A stretch of 64,000 bases of DNA. Origin: SIG607 sp045586405. Lineage in GTDB: Bacteria; Bacillota; Clostridia; Oscillospirales; Acutalibacteraceae. Shown here piece after piece: positions 34,451-42,444 of the stretch (its first letter is position 1; every line of letters starts with the position of its first letter). The position numbers and the translations under genes are program-made. A model generated the notes under the pieces. The model made no database searches. It had not been told where the DNA came from and saw nothing but the letters and a program-made list of their open reading frames with translations. The DNA lies in assembly GCA_045586405.1 (NCBI GenBank), contig JAZNAG010000141.1, forward strand, positions 1 to 64,000, given 5' to 3'.

Positions 34451-34487
34451 TTTTCTGGTATAAAATAATTCTTTGGAGGAAGAGAAG

Positions 34488-35762
34488 TTGCCCGAACTGA
34501 TAAAAACCGTTGCAAACGGTGTTGAAAAAATTTATCTTCAAAATAATTCTTTTAATACAACTCTTGTGTCAGTGAATTTCTATCTGCCCCTTCGCCGTGA
34601 AACAATAGCAAAATATGCGTTGCTTCCCGAAATACTTATTACCTGTTCGGCAGATTATCCCGATTATCTGAAACTGAATTTTAAGCTCTCACAGCTTTAC
34701 GGAGCTGATGCTGAATGCTCAGTTTCAAAGGTTGGGGACTGTTTGTGTATTAAGTTTATTGCTTCTTCTATTAACGACCGCTTTGCTTTCAGCGGTGAAA
34801 AGGCTGTAAGCGACAGCGTGAATTTACTGCTTGACCTTATTTTCAGACCTAAGGTAAAGAACAATGCCTTTTTTGAAGAGGACCTTAAAAGAGAAAAGCG
34901 TAAGCTAATCGACAGAATTAAGGGTGACCTTAACGAGAAGCGTATTTACGCGAGAAACCGTCTTGTATCTGAAATGTTTGAAGATGATCCTTTTGGCGCT
35001 TATCGTCTTGGTACTGTAGAAGAGGTAGAAAAAATTACGGGCAATGACCTTTATGAAGCATATAAACAAATGCTAAGCTCTGCCTTTATAAGAATACACA
35101 CTGTGGGCGAAAAAGAATCAACCGATATATATGACAGAATAACAGCCGAGCTTTCAAAAATAGAGCGTAAAAATATTACCGACATATACAGTTCTACAGC
35201 GCTTAAAGAGAGAGAAAGCGTTAAGCGTGTAAGTGAAAATATGGATGTAGCTCAGGGTAAACTTGTTATGGGCTTTAACTGTCCCTTTGGTGATGATGAC
35301 AGCAACCTTGACACTATGATTATGTGTGACATTTTCGGTGGAGGACCTTATTCAAGACTTTTCGGTAATGTAAGAGAAAAAATGAGCCTTTGTTACTATT
35401 GCAGTGCTTCTTCTATGAGAAACAAAGGATTTATGATGGTTGACTGCGGTGTTGAAAAGGATAATGCCGAAAGCGCCGAAAAAGCTATTCTTGAACAGCT
35501 TGAAATAATGAAGAACGGTGAGTTTACTGATTTCGAATTTGCCTCGTCTATAAAGAGTATAAGCGATTCCCTTAAATCTTACCGTGACAGTAAACAGGGA
35601 CTTGATTTATGGTATACCATTAAGGCGCCAAACAAAAATCTTTACTCTCCCGAAGAAATTATCGAAAAGCTTAGCGCTGTTACCAAAGACGGTGTAGCAA
35701 CCGCAGCTAAAAAATGTAAGTATAACACAGTATATATGCTGATGCCGGAGGATAACCGATGA
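34488..35762 (+). CDS. M16-family protein without zinc motif (YmfF-like)
   Basis: Start TTG 34488 has GGAGGAA six bases upstream (424 residues); a TTG at 34473 overlaps the ribosome binding site. The fold is an M16 (pitrilysin-type) two-domain protein, shown by DDPFGAYRLGTVEEVEKI (~167) and the C-terminal GGGPYSRLFGNVREKMSLCYY (~286, loop GGGPYSRLF), but the HxxEH zinc site is absent from the N-terminal domain. Such inactive partners pair with an active M16 protein. The closest named match is YmfF of B. subtilis, one of the proteins needed for 5-aminopentanol modification of EF-P. It overlaps the next gene by four bases. Confidence 0.85.
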   Translation: MPELIKTVANGVEKIYLQNNSFNTTLVSVNFYLPLRRETIAKYALLPEILITCSADYPDYLKLNFKLSQLYGADAECSVSKVGDCLCIKFIASSINDRFAFSGEKAVSDSVNLLLDLIFRPKVKNNAFFEEDLKREKRKLIDRIKGDLNEKRIYARNRLVSEMFEDDPFGAYRLGTVEEVEKITGNDLYEAYKQMLSSAFIRIHTVGEKESTDIYDRITAELSKIERKNITDIYSSTALKERESVKRVSENMDVAQGKLVMGFNCPFGDDDSNLDTMIMCDIFGGGPYSRLFGNVREKMSLCYYCSASSMRNKGFMMVDCGVEKDNAESAEKAILEQLEIMKNGEFTDFEFASSIKSISDSLKSYRDSKQGLDLWYTIKAPNKNLYSPEEIIEKLSAVTKDGVATAAKKCKYNTVYMLMPEDNR

Positions 35763-37030
35763 AGAAAGAAGTTTTTTTAAGCCGCTTTGGTGAGAGCTAT
35801 GTAAAATATACTCATCCTTCAGGCCTTAAAATATTTGTAGCTGAAAAACCCGGTTTTTCATCAAACTATGCTATATTCGGAACAAAATATGGCTCTATCG
35901 ATACCTTTTTCAGTAATGACTCGGGTGAAAGCTTTATATCCGTACCTGAGGGAATTGCTCATTTTCTAGAGCATAAGCTTTTTGAAAGTGAAGACGGTGA
36001 CGCTTTTACACGATATGCTGCTACAGGGGCAAGTGCAAATGCCTACACCTCTTTTGATAGAACCTGTTATTTGTTTTCCTGCTCACAGCGGTTTTATGAC
36101 AATTTGGATATACTGCTCGATTTTGTTCAGAGCCCCTATTTTACCAAAAAGACCGTTGAAAAGGAGCAGGGCATTATCGGTCAGGAAATAAGAATGTATG
36201 ACGACAGCCCGTCCTGGCGTGTGCTGTTTAATATGCTTGAAACCATGTACCTAAATCACCCTGTAAGAATAGATATTGCAGGAACGGTAGAAAGTATAGC
36301 AAAAATTACCGATAAGCTTCTTTATGACTGTTATGATACCTTTTATAATCCTGCCAATATGTTCGTTTGCGTTGCAGGTAATGTAAAGGCTGACGAAATT
36401 GCGGATTTTGTTTCATCTCACTTAAAAGAAAAGGAAAAGGTAGAGGTTATAAGAGGTAAGCACCGTGAACCTGATACCGTAAAGGCAGATTATGTTGAAG
36501 CAAAATTAGAGGTAGCATCACCTCAGTTTTGTTTAGGCTTTAAAGAAAATTGCGACACTCCCGAGAAAACTGCAAAGGAAAGAATTTCTATGGGTGTTAC
36601 CCTTGAAGTTCTTGCGGGGGATTGCTCACCGCTTTATAAACGCCTTACTGATCTTGAGCTTATAAATGACGAATTTGAAACAGAGTACTTTACGGGAACG
36701 GGATATGCGTGTATAATGTTTTCAGGTGAGTCTGAAAAGCCTGAAAAAGTAAAGGCTGAAATAATCAGCGAAATAAACTTACTGCTTTCTGAGGGAATAG
36801 ACGAGCAACTTCTAAACACAGTAAAACGCGCTATGTACGGTGATGTCATAAGGCGTTTTGACAGCTGTGAGGCTATTGTCAGTCAAATGGTTGAATGTGC
36901 TATGTTCGGATATGATTTGTTTGAGGAACAAGAAATTTTAGAAAAAATAAGCAGTGCGGACGTATTAAACTGCTTAAATAAGCTAAAGGAAGAAAAGAGT
37001 GTTCTTTCGGTAATATTACCTAAAGACTAA
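35759..37030 (+). CDS. M16-family zinc metallopeptidase (YmfH-like)
   Basis: 423 residues with the intact inverted zinc motif HFLEH (~62-66, in EGIAHFLEHKLFES) and the downstream Glu in the EKEQGIIGQEIRMYDD helix (~133). It is the active half of the M16 pair. In B. subtilis the homologues YmfF/YmfH affect EF-P Lys32 5-aminopentanolation and swarming; the chemistry they catalyse is not settled. ATGA overlap with the upstream inactive partner indicates stoichiometric synthesis. efp itself is not in this window. Confidence 0.88.
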   Translation: MKKEVFLSRFGESYVKYTHPSGLKIFVAEKPGFSSNYAIFGTKYGSIDTFFSNDSGESFISVPEGIAHFLEHKLFESEDGDAFTRYAATGASANAYTSFDRTCYLFSCSQRFYDNLDILLDFVQSPYFTKKTVEKEQGIIGQEIRMYDDSPSWRVLFNMLETMYLNHPVRIDIAGTVESIAKITDKLLYDCYDTFYNPANMFVCVAGNVKADEIADFVSSHLKEKEKVEVIRGKHREPDTVKADYVEAKLEVASPQFCLGFKENCDTPEKTAKERISMGVTLEVLAGDCSPLYKRLTDLELINDEFETEYFTGTGYACIMFSGESEKPEKVKAEIISEINLLLSEGIDEQLLNTVKRAMYGDVIRRFDSCEAIVSQMVECAMFGYDLFEEQEILEKISSADVLNCLNKLKEEKSVLSVILPKD

Positions 37031-37047
37031 GAAAGGAAATTAAAGTT

Positions 37048-37968
37048 ATGGCAAATACAATTACAATTTTCGGCATTACTTTAAATATCGATCCTGTTGC
37101 ATTCACCATTCCCGGTATTAACTGGCCGATTTACTGGTACGGTATACTTATCGGTACCGGCTGTCTGCTGGCTCTCATTTACGGTATGGTATACGCTCCG
37201 CGCTTTAATATTGATAAGGACAGAATGTTAGACGTAGTGCTTGTTACCATTCCCGTTGCTATTCTTTGTGCGAGAGCATACTACTGTATTTTTGACAATG
37301 TCAGCGGAACGAAAATCACCTCTGTCAAAGAGTTTTTCGGTCTTGGTCAGGTTGGTGGTTTTTCGGGACTTGCTATTTATGGCGGAATAATCGGCGCTTT
37401 CCTTTGCGGTGCGCTTATGTGTAAACTTCGTAAGGTAAATATACTTGATATGTTTGACCTTGCCGCTGTCGGTTTTTTAATCGGTCAGGCAATAGGCAGA
37501 TGGGGTAACTTTACAAACCAAGAAGCTTACGGCACCTTTACAGGCAGCAGCTGGTGGGGTATGGAAAGCAGTATAACAAAAATAGAACTTGGTGACGGTC
37601 TTGTTCACCCCTGCTTTTTGTATGAGTCTGTCTGGTGTATTATAGGTTTTATAATTCTTCATAGAATAAGCAAAAACAGAAAGTTCAGCGGACAGATATT
37701 CTTAATGTACGGTGCTTGGTACGGCTTTGGCAGATTCTTTATTGAGGGGCTTAGAACCGACAGTCTTACCTTAGGTAAAATAAGAATTTCTCAAATGGTT
37801 GCCATTATTGCCTTTGTTACCTGTACTGCTTTGGTTCTGTACTTATATAATAAACACAAAAAGAAAGCCGAAACCTTGCCTTATGAAGAAATGTTCAAAG
37901 AGCAAATGGACGACGGCGATGAAGAAACAGCCCAAGAGGAACAGGCTAATATTATTGCGGAGGAATAA
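37048..37968 (+). CDS. lgt: Prolipoprotein diacylglyceryl transferase
   Basis: Attaches diacylglycerol to the lipobox Cys of prolipoproteins. 306 residues with about seven membrane helices. The Lgt signature GRWGNFTNQEAYG (~150-162) with its essential Arg and Asn is intact, as is the GGLAIYGG-type loop (SGLAIYGGIIGA, ~108), where a Tyr stands in place of the usual His. The C-terminal ~40 residues are charged and cytosolic, longer than in E. coli. Two predicted lipoproteins in the window (38829 and 59038) would be substrates. AAGGAAATTAAAG is the ribosome binding site. Confidence 0.93.
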   Translation: MANTITIFGITLNIDPVAFTIPGINWPIYWYGILIGTGCLLALIYGMVYAPRFNIDKDRMLDVVLVTIPVAILCARAYYCIFDNVSGTKITSVKEFFGLGQVGGFSGLAIYGGIIGAFLCGALMCKLRKVNILDMFDLAAVGFLIGQAIGRWGNFTNQEAYGTFTGSSWWGMESSITKIELGDGLVHPCFLYESVWCIIGFIILHRISKNRKFSGQIFLMYGAWYGFGRFFIEGLRTDSLTLGKIRISQMVAIIAFVTCTALVLYLYNKHKKKAETLPYEEMFKEQMDDGDEETAQEEQANIIAEE

Positions 37969-37972
37969 AATT

Positions 37973-38827
37973 ATGGCACAGATTATTGACGGTCGCGCAG
38001 TTGCGGCTTATGTCAAAAACAGAGAAAAAGATGAGGTTAAAGCATTAAACGAGAAGGGAATAGAGGTTAGCCTTGCAGTAATACTTGTAGGTAATGATCC
38101 TGCTTCTTGCGTTTATGTTGCCAATAAGAGAAAAGACTGTGACGAGCTTGGAATAAAGTCTATAGAATACGCACTCCCTGAAGAAACCTCTATGGAAGAA
38201 CTTTTAAGCCTTATTGATAATCTTAATAACGATAAGAACATAAACGGTATACTTTGTCAGCTTCCTTTACCTCGTCATCTTGACGAAACGAAGGTGCTTG
38301 AAGCAATTTCGCCTTTAAAGGATGTTGATGCTTTCCATCCCGAAAATGTAGGCAGAATAATGATGGGCAAATACGAGTTTTTACCCTGTACTCCTGCAGG
38401 TATTATGGAAATGCTCAGCTACTATAACATAGAAACAAATGGTAAAGACTGTGTAGTAATAGGTAGAAGCAATATTGTAGGTAAACCTATGGCAATGCTT
38501 ATGCTTCACAGTAACTCTACCGTTACAATATGCCATTCAAGAACTAAAGACTTAAAGGCTGCTTGTCTTGGCGCTGATATTCTTATAAGCGCAGTAGGTA
38601 AAGCCGATTTTGTTACTGCTGATATGGTTAAAGACGGCGCTGTGGTTATTGATGTAGGAATGAACCGCAATAAAGACGGTAAGCTTTGCGGCGACGTTGA
38701 TTATGATGCCGTAAAAGAAAAAGCCTCTATGATAACCCCCGTACCCGGCGGTGTAGGACCTATGACAAGAGCTATGCTTATGTGCAACACCGTAACAGCT
38801 GCTAAAAAACAGAACGGACTTAAATAA
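37973..38827 (+). CDS. folD: Methylenetetrahydrofolate dehydrogenase / cyclohydrolase
   Basis: Bifunctional folate enzyme supplying 10-formyl-THF. Start ATG 37973 has GCGGAGGAAT; a much longer frame upstream only reads through lgt. 284 residues. Signatures: the catalytic YVANKRKDC (~Y51, K55), QLPLPRHLDETKVLEAI (~99), KDVDAFHPENVGR (~118), the NADP loop VIGRSNIVGKPMAML (~164) and the ending TPVPGGVGPMTRAML. Starts four bases after lgt. Confidence 0.95.
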   Translation: MAQIIDGRAVAAYVKNREKDEVKALNEKGIEVSLAVILVGNDPASCVYVANKRKDCDELGIKSIEYALPEETSMEELLSLIDNLNNDKNINGILCQLPLPRHLDETKVLEAISPLKDVDAFHPENVGRIMMGKYEFLPCTPAGIMEMLSYYNIETNGKDCVVIGRSNIVGKPMAMLMLHSNSTVTICHSRTKDLKAACLGADILISAVGKADFVTADMVKDGAVVIDVGMNRNKDGKLCGDVDYDAVKEKASMITPVPGGVGPMTRAMLMCNTVTAAKKQNGLK

Positions 38828-38828
38828 T

Positions 38829-39518
38829 ATGAAAAAAGTTATTGCAATTATTTGCATTTTGGTTTTGTGTTTTATTTTGGCGGGTTGTCAAAATAAGGCG
38901 GAAATTAAATATCAGAATAATAGTGATCTTATTTACTGTACAGAGGATAACGTTACCGAAAAGGTTGCAAAATCTCTTGATAAAAGCAAAAAAGAACTGA
39001 GAGAGTCTATGCAGAAAAACGGTATGGTTTTTTACGGTATTGCCGCAGATAATTCCTATACGGTATCTATCGTTAAAGAAACTACCGATTTTTCTGAAAA
39101 GGCTGTAGATTTTTCTGCTTTTGATGAAAAAGGACTTTATGAAATCTCGGCTGAAATAGCCCCTAACCTTATTACATATCATAAGACGGCAAATGAGGTT
39201 TATATTGTTCAGGATACCGTTTCCTTCAGTGCGGAGGGTGAACACCCGGCAAGACAGTACATAACCGTAAAAAACGGCAGTTTTTATATTATTACCTTTG
39301 CTTTTGCAAATGAAACTTTAAAGGATAAATATATGTTATCTGCTCAAAACATTGTTAATGATATAAGAATAAATACGGGTTATGAGAATTTTTCTTTTTA
39401 CAGCGTAATAATTGTTGTTTTGTTATTGGCAATAATTTCGGTTATAGTATATGTTGGTATCACTCTTTTAAAGGATTTCAAAAAGGCAAAAGAGCACAAG
39501 AAAACAACCAATAATTAA
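38829..39518 (+). CDS. Predicted lipoprotein with C-terminal membrane helix
   Basis: 229 residues. Signal peptide II with lipobox LAGC (Cys ~20), an extracellular alpha/beta domain of ~160 residues and a second hydrophobic helix near the C-terminus (~190-212), followed by a Lys-rich cytosolic tail (KDFKKAKEHKK). So it would be tethered at both ends. I do not recognise the domain. It begins one base after folD with no clear ribosome binding site, so it depends on coupling. htrA starts 82 bp downstream from its own promoter. Possible envelope-stress role, inference only. Confidence 0.65.
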   Translation: MKKVIAIICILVLCFILAGCQNKAEIKYQNNSDLIYCTEDNVTEKVAKSLDKSKKELRESMQKNGMVFYGIAADNSYTVSIVKETTDFSEKAVDFSAFDEKGLYEISAEIAPNLITYHKTANEVYIVQDTVSFSAEGEHPARQYITVKNGSFYIITFAFANETLKDKYMLSAQNIVNDIRINTGYENFSFYSVIIVVLLLAIISVIVYVGITLLKDFKKAKEHKKTTNN

Positions 39519-39544
39519 CTTTTTATTCATATATAAGCTTAAAG

Positions 39545-39574
39545 TTGTTAAAAAATATATTTTAAAATTATACT
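39545..39574 (+). promoter_or_regulatory. Promoter of htrA
   Basis: TTGTTA 39545-39550, 18-bp spacer, TATACT 39569-39574. No CssR-like repeat was recognised. Confidence 0.5.
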
Positions 39575-39600
39575 GAGATTTATCAAAGGAGAACTGACTT

Positions 39601-40827
39601 ATGAGCGAATTTCATAACGATGATATGGGTAGCGTAAACCCTGCTGGAGAAAAGCTATATTATGCAACGCCTGTTACACCCTATAAGCCGCCTAAAAAAA
39701 GCGGAAACGGTGTTACTGTTGTTGTCTGTGTGCTTTTGTCTTTGGTAATTGGTCTTTCAAGCGGTCTGTTTGCTGCAAACTATATGTTAAAAAATATGCC
39801 TCAGGGCAGTAATGATAGCACAGTTGAAGAAGGCAAAACAAACATAAACATTACGGTTGACGAAACCGCTAATTCTACTATTGAGGCGGTTGCCAAAAAG
39901 GTTAATCCCAGCGTTGTCGGTATCAGAACTACCGTTGCTGTGCAAAGTTTTTTTGGCGGAAGTTCCGAATCAACAGGTGAGGGTAGCGGTGTTATATACT
40001 CTGCTGACGGTTATATAATCACAAACTATCACGTAATTGAAAGCGCCACAGGAAGAACTAACGCTTCTATTGAGGTTTATTTCGAAAGTCAAACAGAAAC
40101 TCCTGTAGCGGCAACTGTGGTAGGCTACAATATTGCTTATGACCTTGCTGTTGTTAAGGTGGATAAGAAAGACCTGACACCTATTGAAATAGCTGATGTG
40201 AAAAATCTTGCTGTAGGACAGTACGTTGCGGCAATAGGTGCACCGGGCGGCCTTGAATATATGGGCAGTGTAAGCTACGGTGTAATAAGCGGTCTTAACC
40301 GTACTGTTACTGTAAGCAACTCTACCGACCAGTCTATATCACTGATTCAAACAGACGCGGCAATTAACCCCGGTAACTCGGGCGGCGCTCTTGTTAATAT
40401 CAATGGTCAGCTTATAGGTATAAACAGTTCTAAAATCGTTTCCGAAAGCTTTGAAGGAATGGGCTTTGCTATTCCTGTTGATACAGTTAAAGAGATATGC
40501 GATAAAATAATTGCTAAAGAATATAATCCTGATCCCTATATAGGCATAACACTCAGCCAATCGTGGTCTGCAGATAGGCTTCAGCAGTACGGTTATCCTG
40601 CAGGCGCAGTTGTTACCAATGTTGTAAGCGGCGCTCCTGCTGATGCGGCGGGAATTAAGAGGGGAGATATTATTACCGAATTTGACGGCAAAGCGGTTAA
40701 TGACACCGATTCATTCTCTGAAGCTCTTAATAATTGCAAACCCGGTGATACGATTTCTGTAAAGATTTACCGTTCGGGCCGTTACTATTCAACAGCAATT
40801 ACAATTAGCTCAAATAACGCTCAGTAA
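39601..40827 (+). CDS. htrA: HtrA-like membrane-anchored serine protease with PDZ domain
   Basis: 408 residues: cytosolic Pro/Lys-rich N-terminus, one membrane helix (~37-60), a trypsin-like protease domain with complete triad H144 (TNYHVIE), D181 (AYDLAVVKV) and S260 (NPGNSGGAL), and one PDZ domain (~305-400). This is the Firmicute HtrA/DegP topology in which the protease faces outward and handles misfolded exported proteins. AAAGGAG precedes the ATG. Confidence 0.93.
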   Translation: MSEFHNDDMGSVNPAGEKLYYATPVTPYKPPKKSGNGVTVVVCVLLSLVIGLSSGLFAANYMLKNMPQGSNDSTVEEGKTNINITVDETANSTIEAVAKKVNPSVVGIRTTVAVQSFFGGSSESTGEGSGVIYSADGYIITNYHVIESATGRTNASIEVYFESQTETPVAATVVGYNIAYDLAVVKVDKKDLTPIEIADVKNLAVGQYVAAIGAPGGLEYMGSVSYGVISGLNRTVTVSNSTDQSISLIQTDAAINPGNSGGALVNINGQLIGINSSKIVSESFEGMGFAIPVDTVKEICDKIIAKEYNPDPYIGITLSQSWSADRLQQYGYPAGAVVTNVVSGAPADAAGIKRGDIITEFDGKAVNDTDSFSEALNNCKPGDTISVKIYRSGRYYSTAITISSNNAQ

Positions 40828-40832
40828 AAAAC

Positions 40833-40870
40833 AAACCGAAGTAACGAAAGTTACTTCGGTTTTCTTTTTT
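40833..40870. terminator. Terminator shared by htrA and the convergent operon
   Basis: Stem AAACCGAAGTAAC / GTTACTTCGGTTT with GAAA loop (40833-40845, 40850-40862), T run TTCTTTTTT on +. It overlaps the stop of the leftward COG2426 gene. Confidence 0.85.
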
Positions 40871-41381
40871 AAAACGCTGCTATTAAGGCGGGAATACCGT
40901 AGGAAATAATCGAAATAATTATACCTGCGCTCAGTACCCCTAAAAGTATAGCAGTGAAGGAATGTTTTATCCGCATATCAAGTACATCCGCTACAAGCGC
41001 TCCTGTCCAGGCGCCTGTGCCGGGCAGGGGAATGGCAACGAATAAAAACAGCCCCCAGAACTTGTATTTTTTTAGTGACTCGGAGTTTGCTTTTTCTCTT
41101 GCTTTTTTGTCAAGCTTTTCTACCATTTTGGCAAAGAGTTTTGTCTTTCTTAAAAGATTAAAAATCTTTCTTATAAATAGCAGAACGAAGGGAATGGGAA
41201 CCAGATTTCCTATAACGCATATAGGGAAGGCAACATATAAATTTATGTTTAATAGTGCAGCAGCAATCAGTCCGCCCCTCAACTCTAAAATAGGAAGCAG
41301 GGAAATAACAAATACTAAAAGCTCGTCAGGAATTTTACTTTTAAAAAATTCTACAAAGCTTTGTACAATTTCTTCTGTCAT
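40869..41381 (-). CDS. Small multidrug export protein family (COG2426)
   Basis: 170 residues with four or five membrane segments. The diagnostic features are LPILELRGGLIAA (~28-40) and FVAIPLPGTGAWTGAL (~113-128), typical of Sm_multidrug_ex (COG2426), a family related to DedA/SNARE-associated membrane proteins. Despite the name no transport function is established. Last gene of the leftward iscS operon; its start lies 17 bp after the preceding stop, with AGAGAGG as ribosome binding site. Confidence 0.85.
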   Translation of the reverse strand: MTEEIVQSFVEFFKSKIPDELLVFVISLLPILELRGGLIAAALLNINLYVAFPICVIGNLVPIPFVLLFIRKIFNLLRKTKLFAKMVEKLDKKAREKANSESLKKYKFWGLFLFVAIPLPGTGAWTGALVADVLDMRIKHSFTAILLGVLSAGIIISIISYGIPALIAAF

Positions 41382-41398
41382 AGTTTTTCCTCTCTATG

Positions 41399-42421
41399 TT
41401 ACAAAAAATCAAAAAATTCTTTTACATATTCCGTTACCGGTATCGAACTTGCCATTGGATAGTAAACCAACATATAAAGAAGAGCACCGGCTACTATAAG
41501 CATAAGACCTATAAGAATAAGAATGGCAACAGTGAGTTTGCTTACGGGTTTGCGTACAGCTTTTTCTTCGTCATAGTCGTCAGTATCTTCTAAATCGGTA
41601 TCGTTCTGCATATTTGCAATTATAAAATCATCATTTATAGAAATGCTGTCTTGCTCGTCTTCGCTTTTTTCTTCCGTTAAAATTGTGTTGACGTTTTCTT
41701 TTGTAAATACGATTTCTTCTTCGGTCTGCTCCTCTTCGTTTTCTTCTGCAGAAACTTCTTCTATTTTCGCTAATTCTTCTGCTTCGTTTAAGTTTTCTGC
41801 TATTTCTTCTATAGCTTCTTCGGTCATTTCGATAACATTATCAGAGGCTTCTGTAACATCTTCGGTGTTTTCTTCACTATCAAGCGAAATATCTTCAAAA
41901 ACAGTTTCGGTTTCTTCTGCATTCTTGGCGGAATCTTCATTTATAACATTATCGGTTTCGGGAACGCGGCTTAAAGCGGTAATATAAGGGAATACCAGAT
42001 TATCGCAAATTTCTTTGCGTAATGCTTTTGATTCAGGAAGCAAAATTATAGACTGCGGTCCGCTTTCTATAATGCAACCTGAAAGAGTACCGTCTTTGCT
42101 AACAAGTGGCAAAGAGCCTTTTAAAACCATAGGTTCCTCGGGTGAAGTTATGATATATTCAGAGGTGTCTGCACCCACAAGAGGTATGCTTACGGCTTTT
42201 GAAACAAGGTCGGTAATACCACAGTCACCGTGCAGTTCGCCAATAATGAGTATAATACGGCTTCTGCTGACAGCTCTTGCAAGACCTGAAAGCATTTCTT
42301 TGGGCTGATGCGTATGTGAATTAAGAATACGTGAATGACAGCAACCACCAAGATTGAATTCGAATTCAAAATCTGATGGAGTATCATAGTAAATGATATC
42401 GATTTTTAAATTCTGTACCAT
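41399..42421 (-). CDS. Degenerate MoCF (CinA N-terminal-like) domain on a membrane anchor
   Basis: 340 residues. Residues 1-147 read like a worn MoaB/MogA-type domain as in CinA. IILIIGELHGDCGITDLV (~56-73) stands where CinA has a VITGGLGPTxDD loop, and GTLSGCIIESGPQSIILLP (~111-129) stands where it has GTAPGF...IILLPGPP. The loop residues needed for a molybdopterin-like ligand are changed. Residues 150-290 are a Glu/Asp-rich spacer, ~296-320 a membrane helix, and the last 20 residues lie outside. It directly follows the CinA/sortase fusion, which has its own degenerate MoCF domain. Fold assignment is by eye; function unknown. Confidence 0.6.
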   Translation of the reverse strand: MVQNLKIDIIYYDTPSDFEFEFNLGGCCHSRILNSHTHQPKEMLSGLARAVSRSRIILIIGELHGDCGITDLVSKAVSIPLVGADTSEYIITSPEEPMVLKGSLPLVSKDGTLSGCIIESGPQSIILLPESKALRKEICDNLVFPYITALSRVPETDNVINEDSAKNAEETETVFEDISLDSEENTEDVTEASDNVIEMTEEAIEEIAENLNEAEELAKIEEVSAEENEEEQTEEEIVFTKENVNTILTEEKSEDEQDSISINDDFIIANMQNDTDLEDTDDYDEEKAVRKPVSKLTVAILILIGLMLIVAGALLYMLVYYPMASSIPVTEYVKEFFDFL

Positions 42422-42444
42422 AATTTATGCTCCTGTCTTTTAAA

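Noticed and set aside
37799..37972. 58-residue N-terminal extension of FolD
   Set aside because: It reads through the end of lgt in another phase; ATG 37973 has a strong AGGAGG site and gives the normal FolD start.
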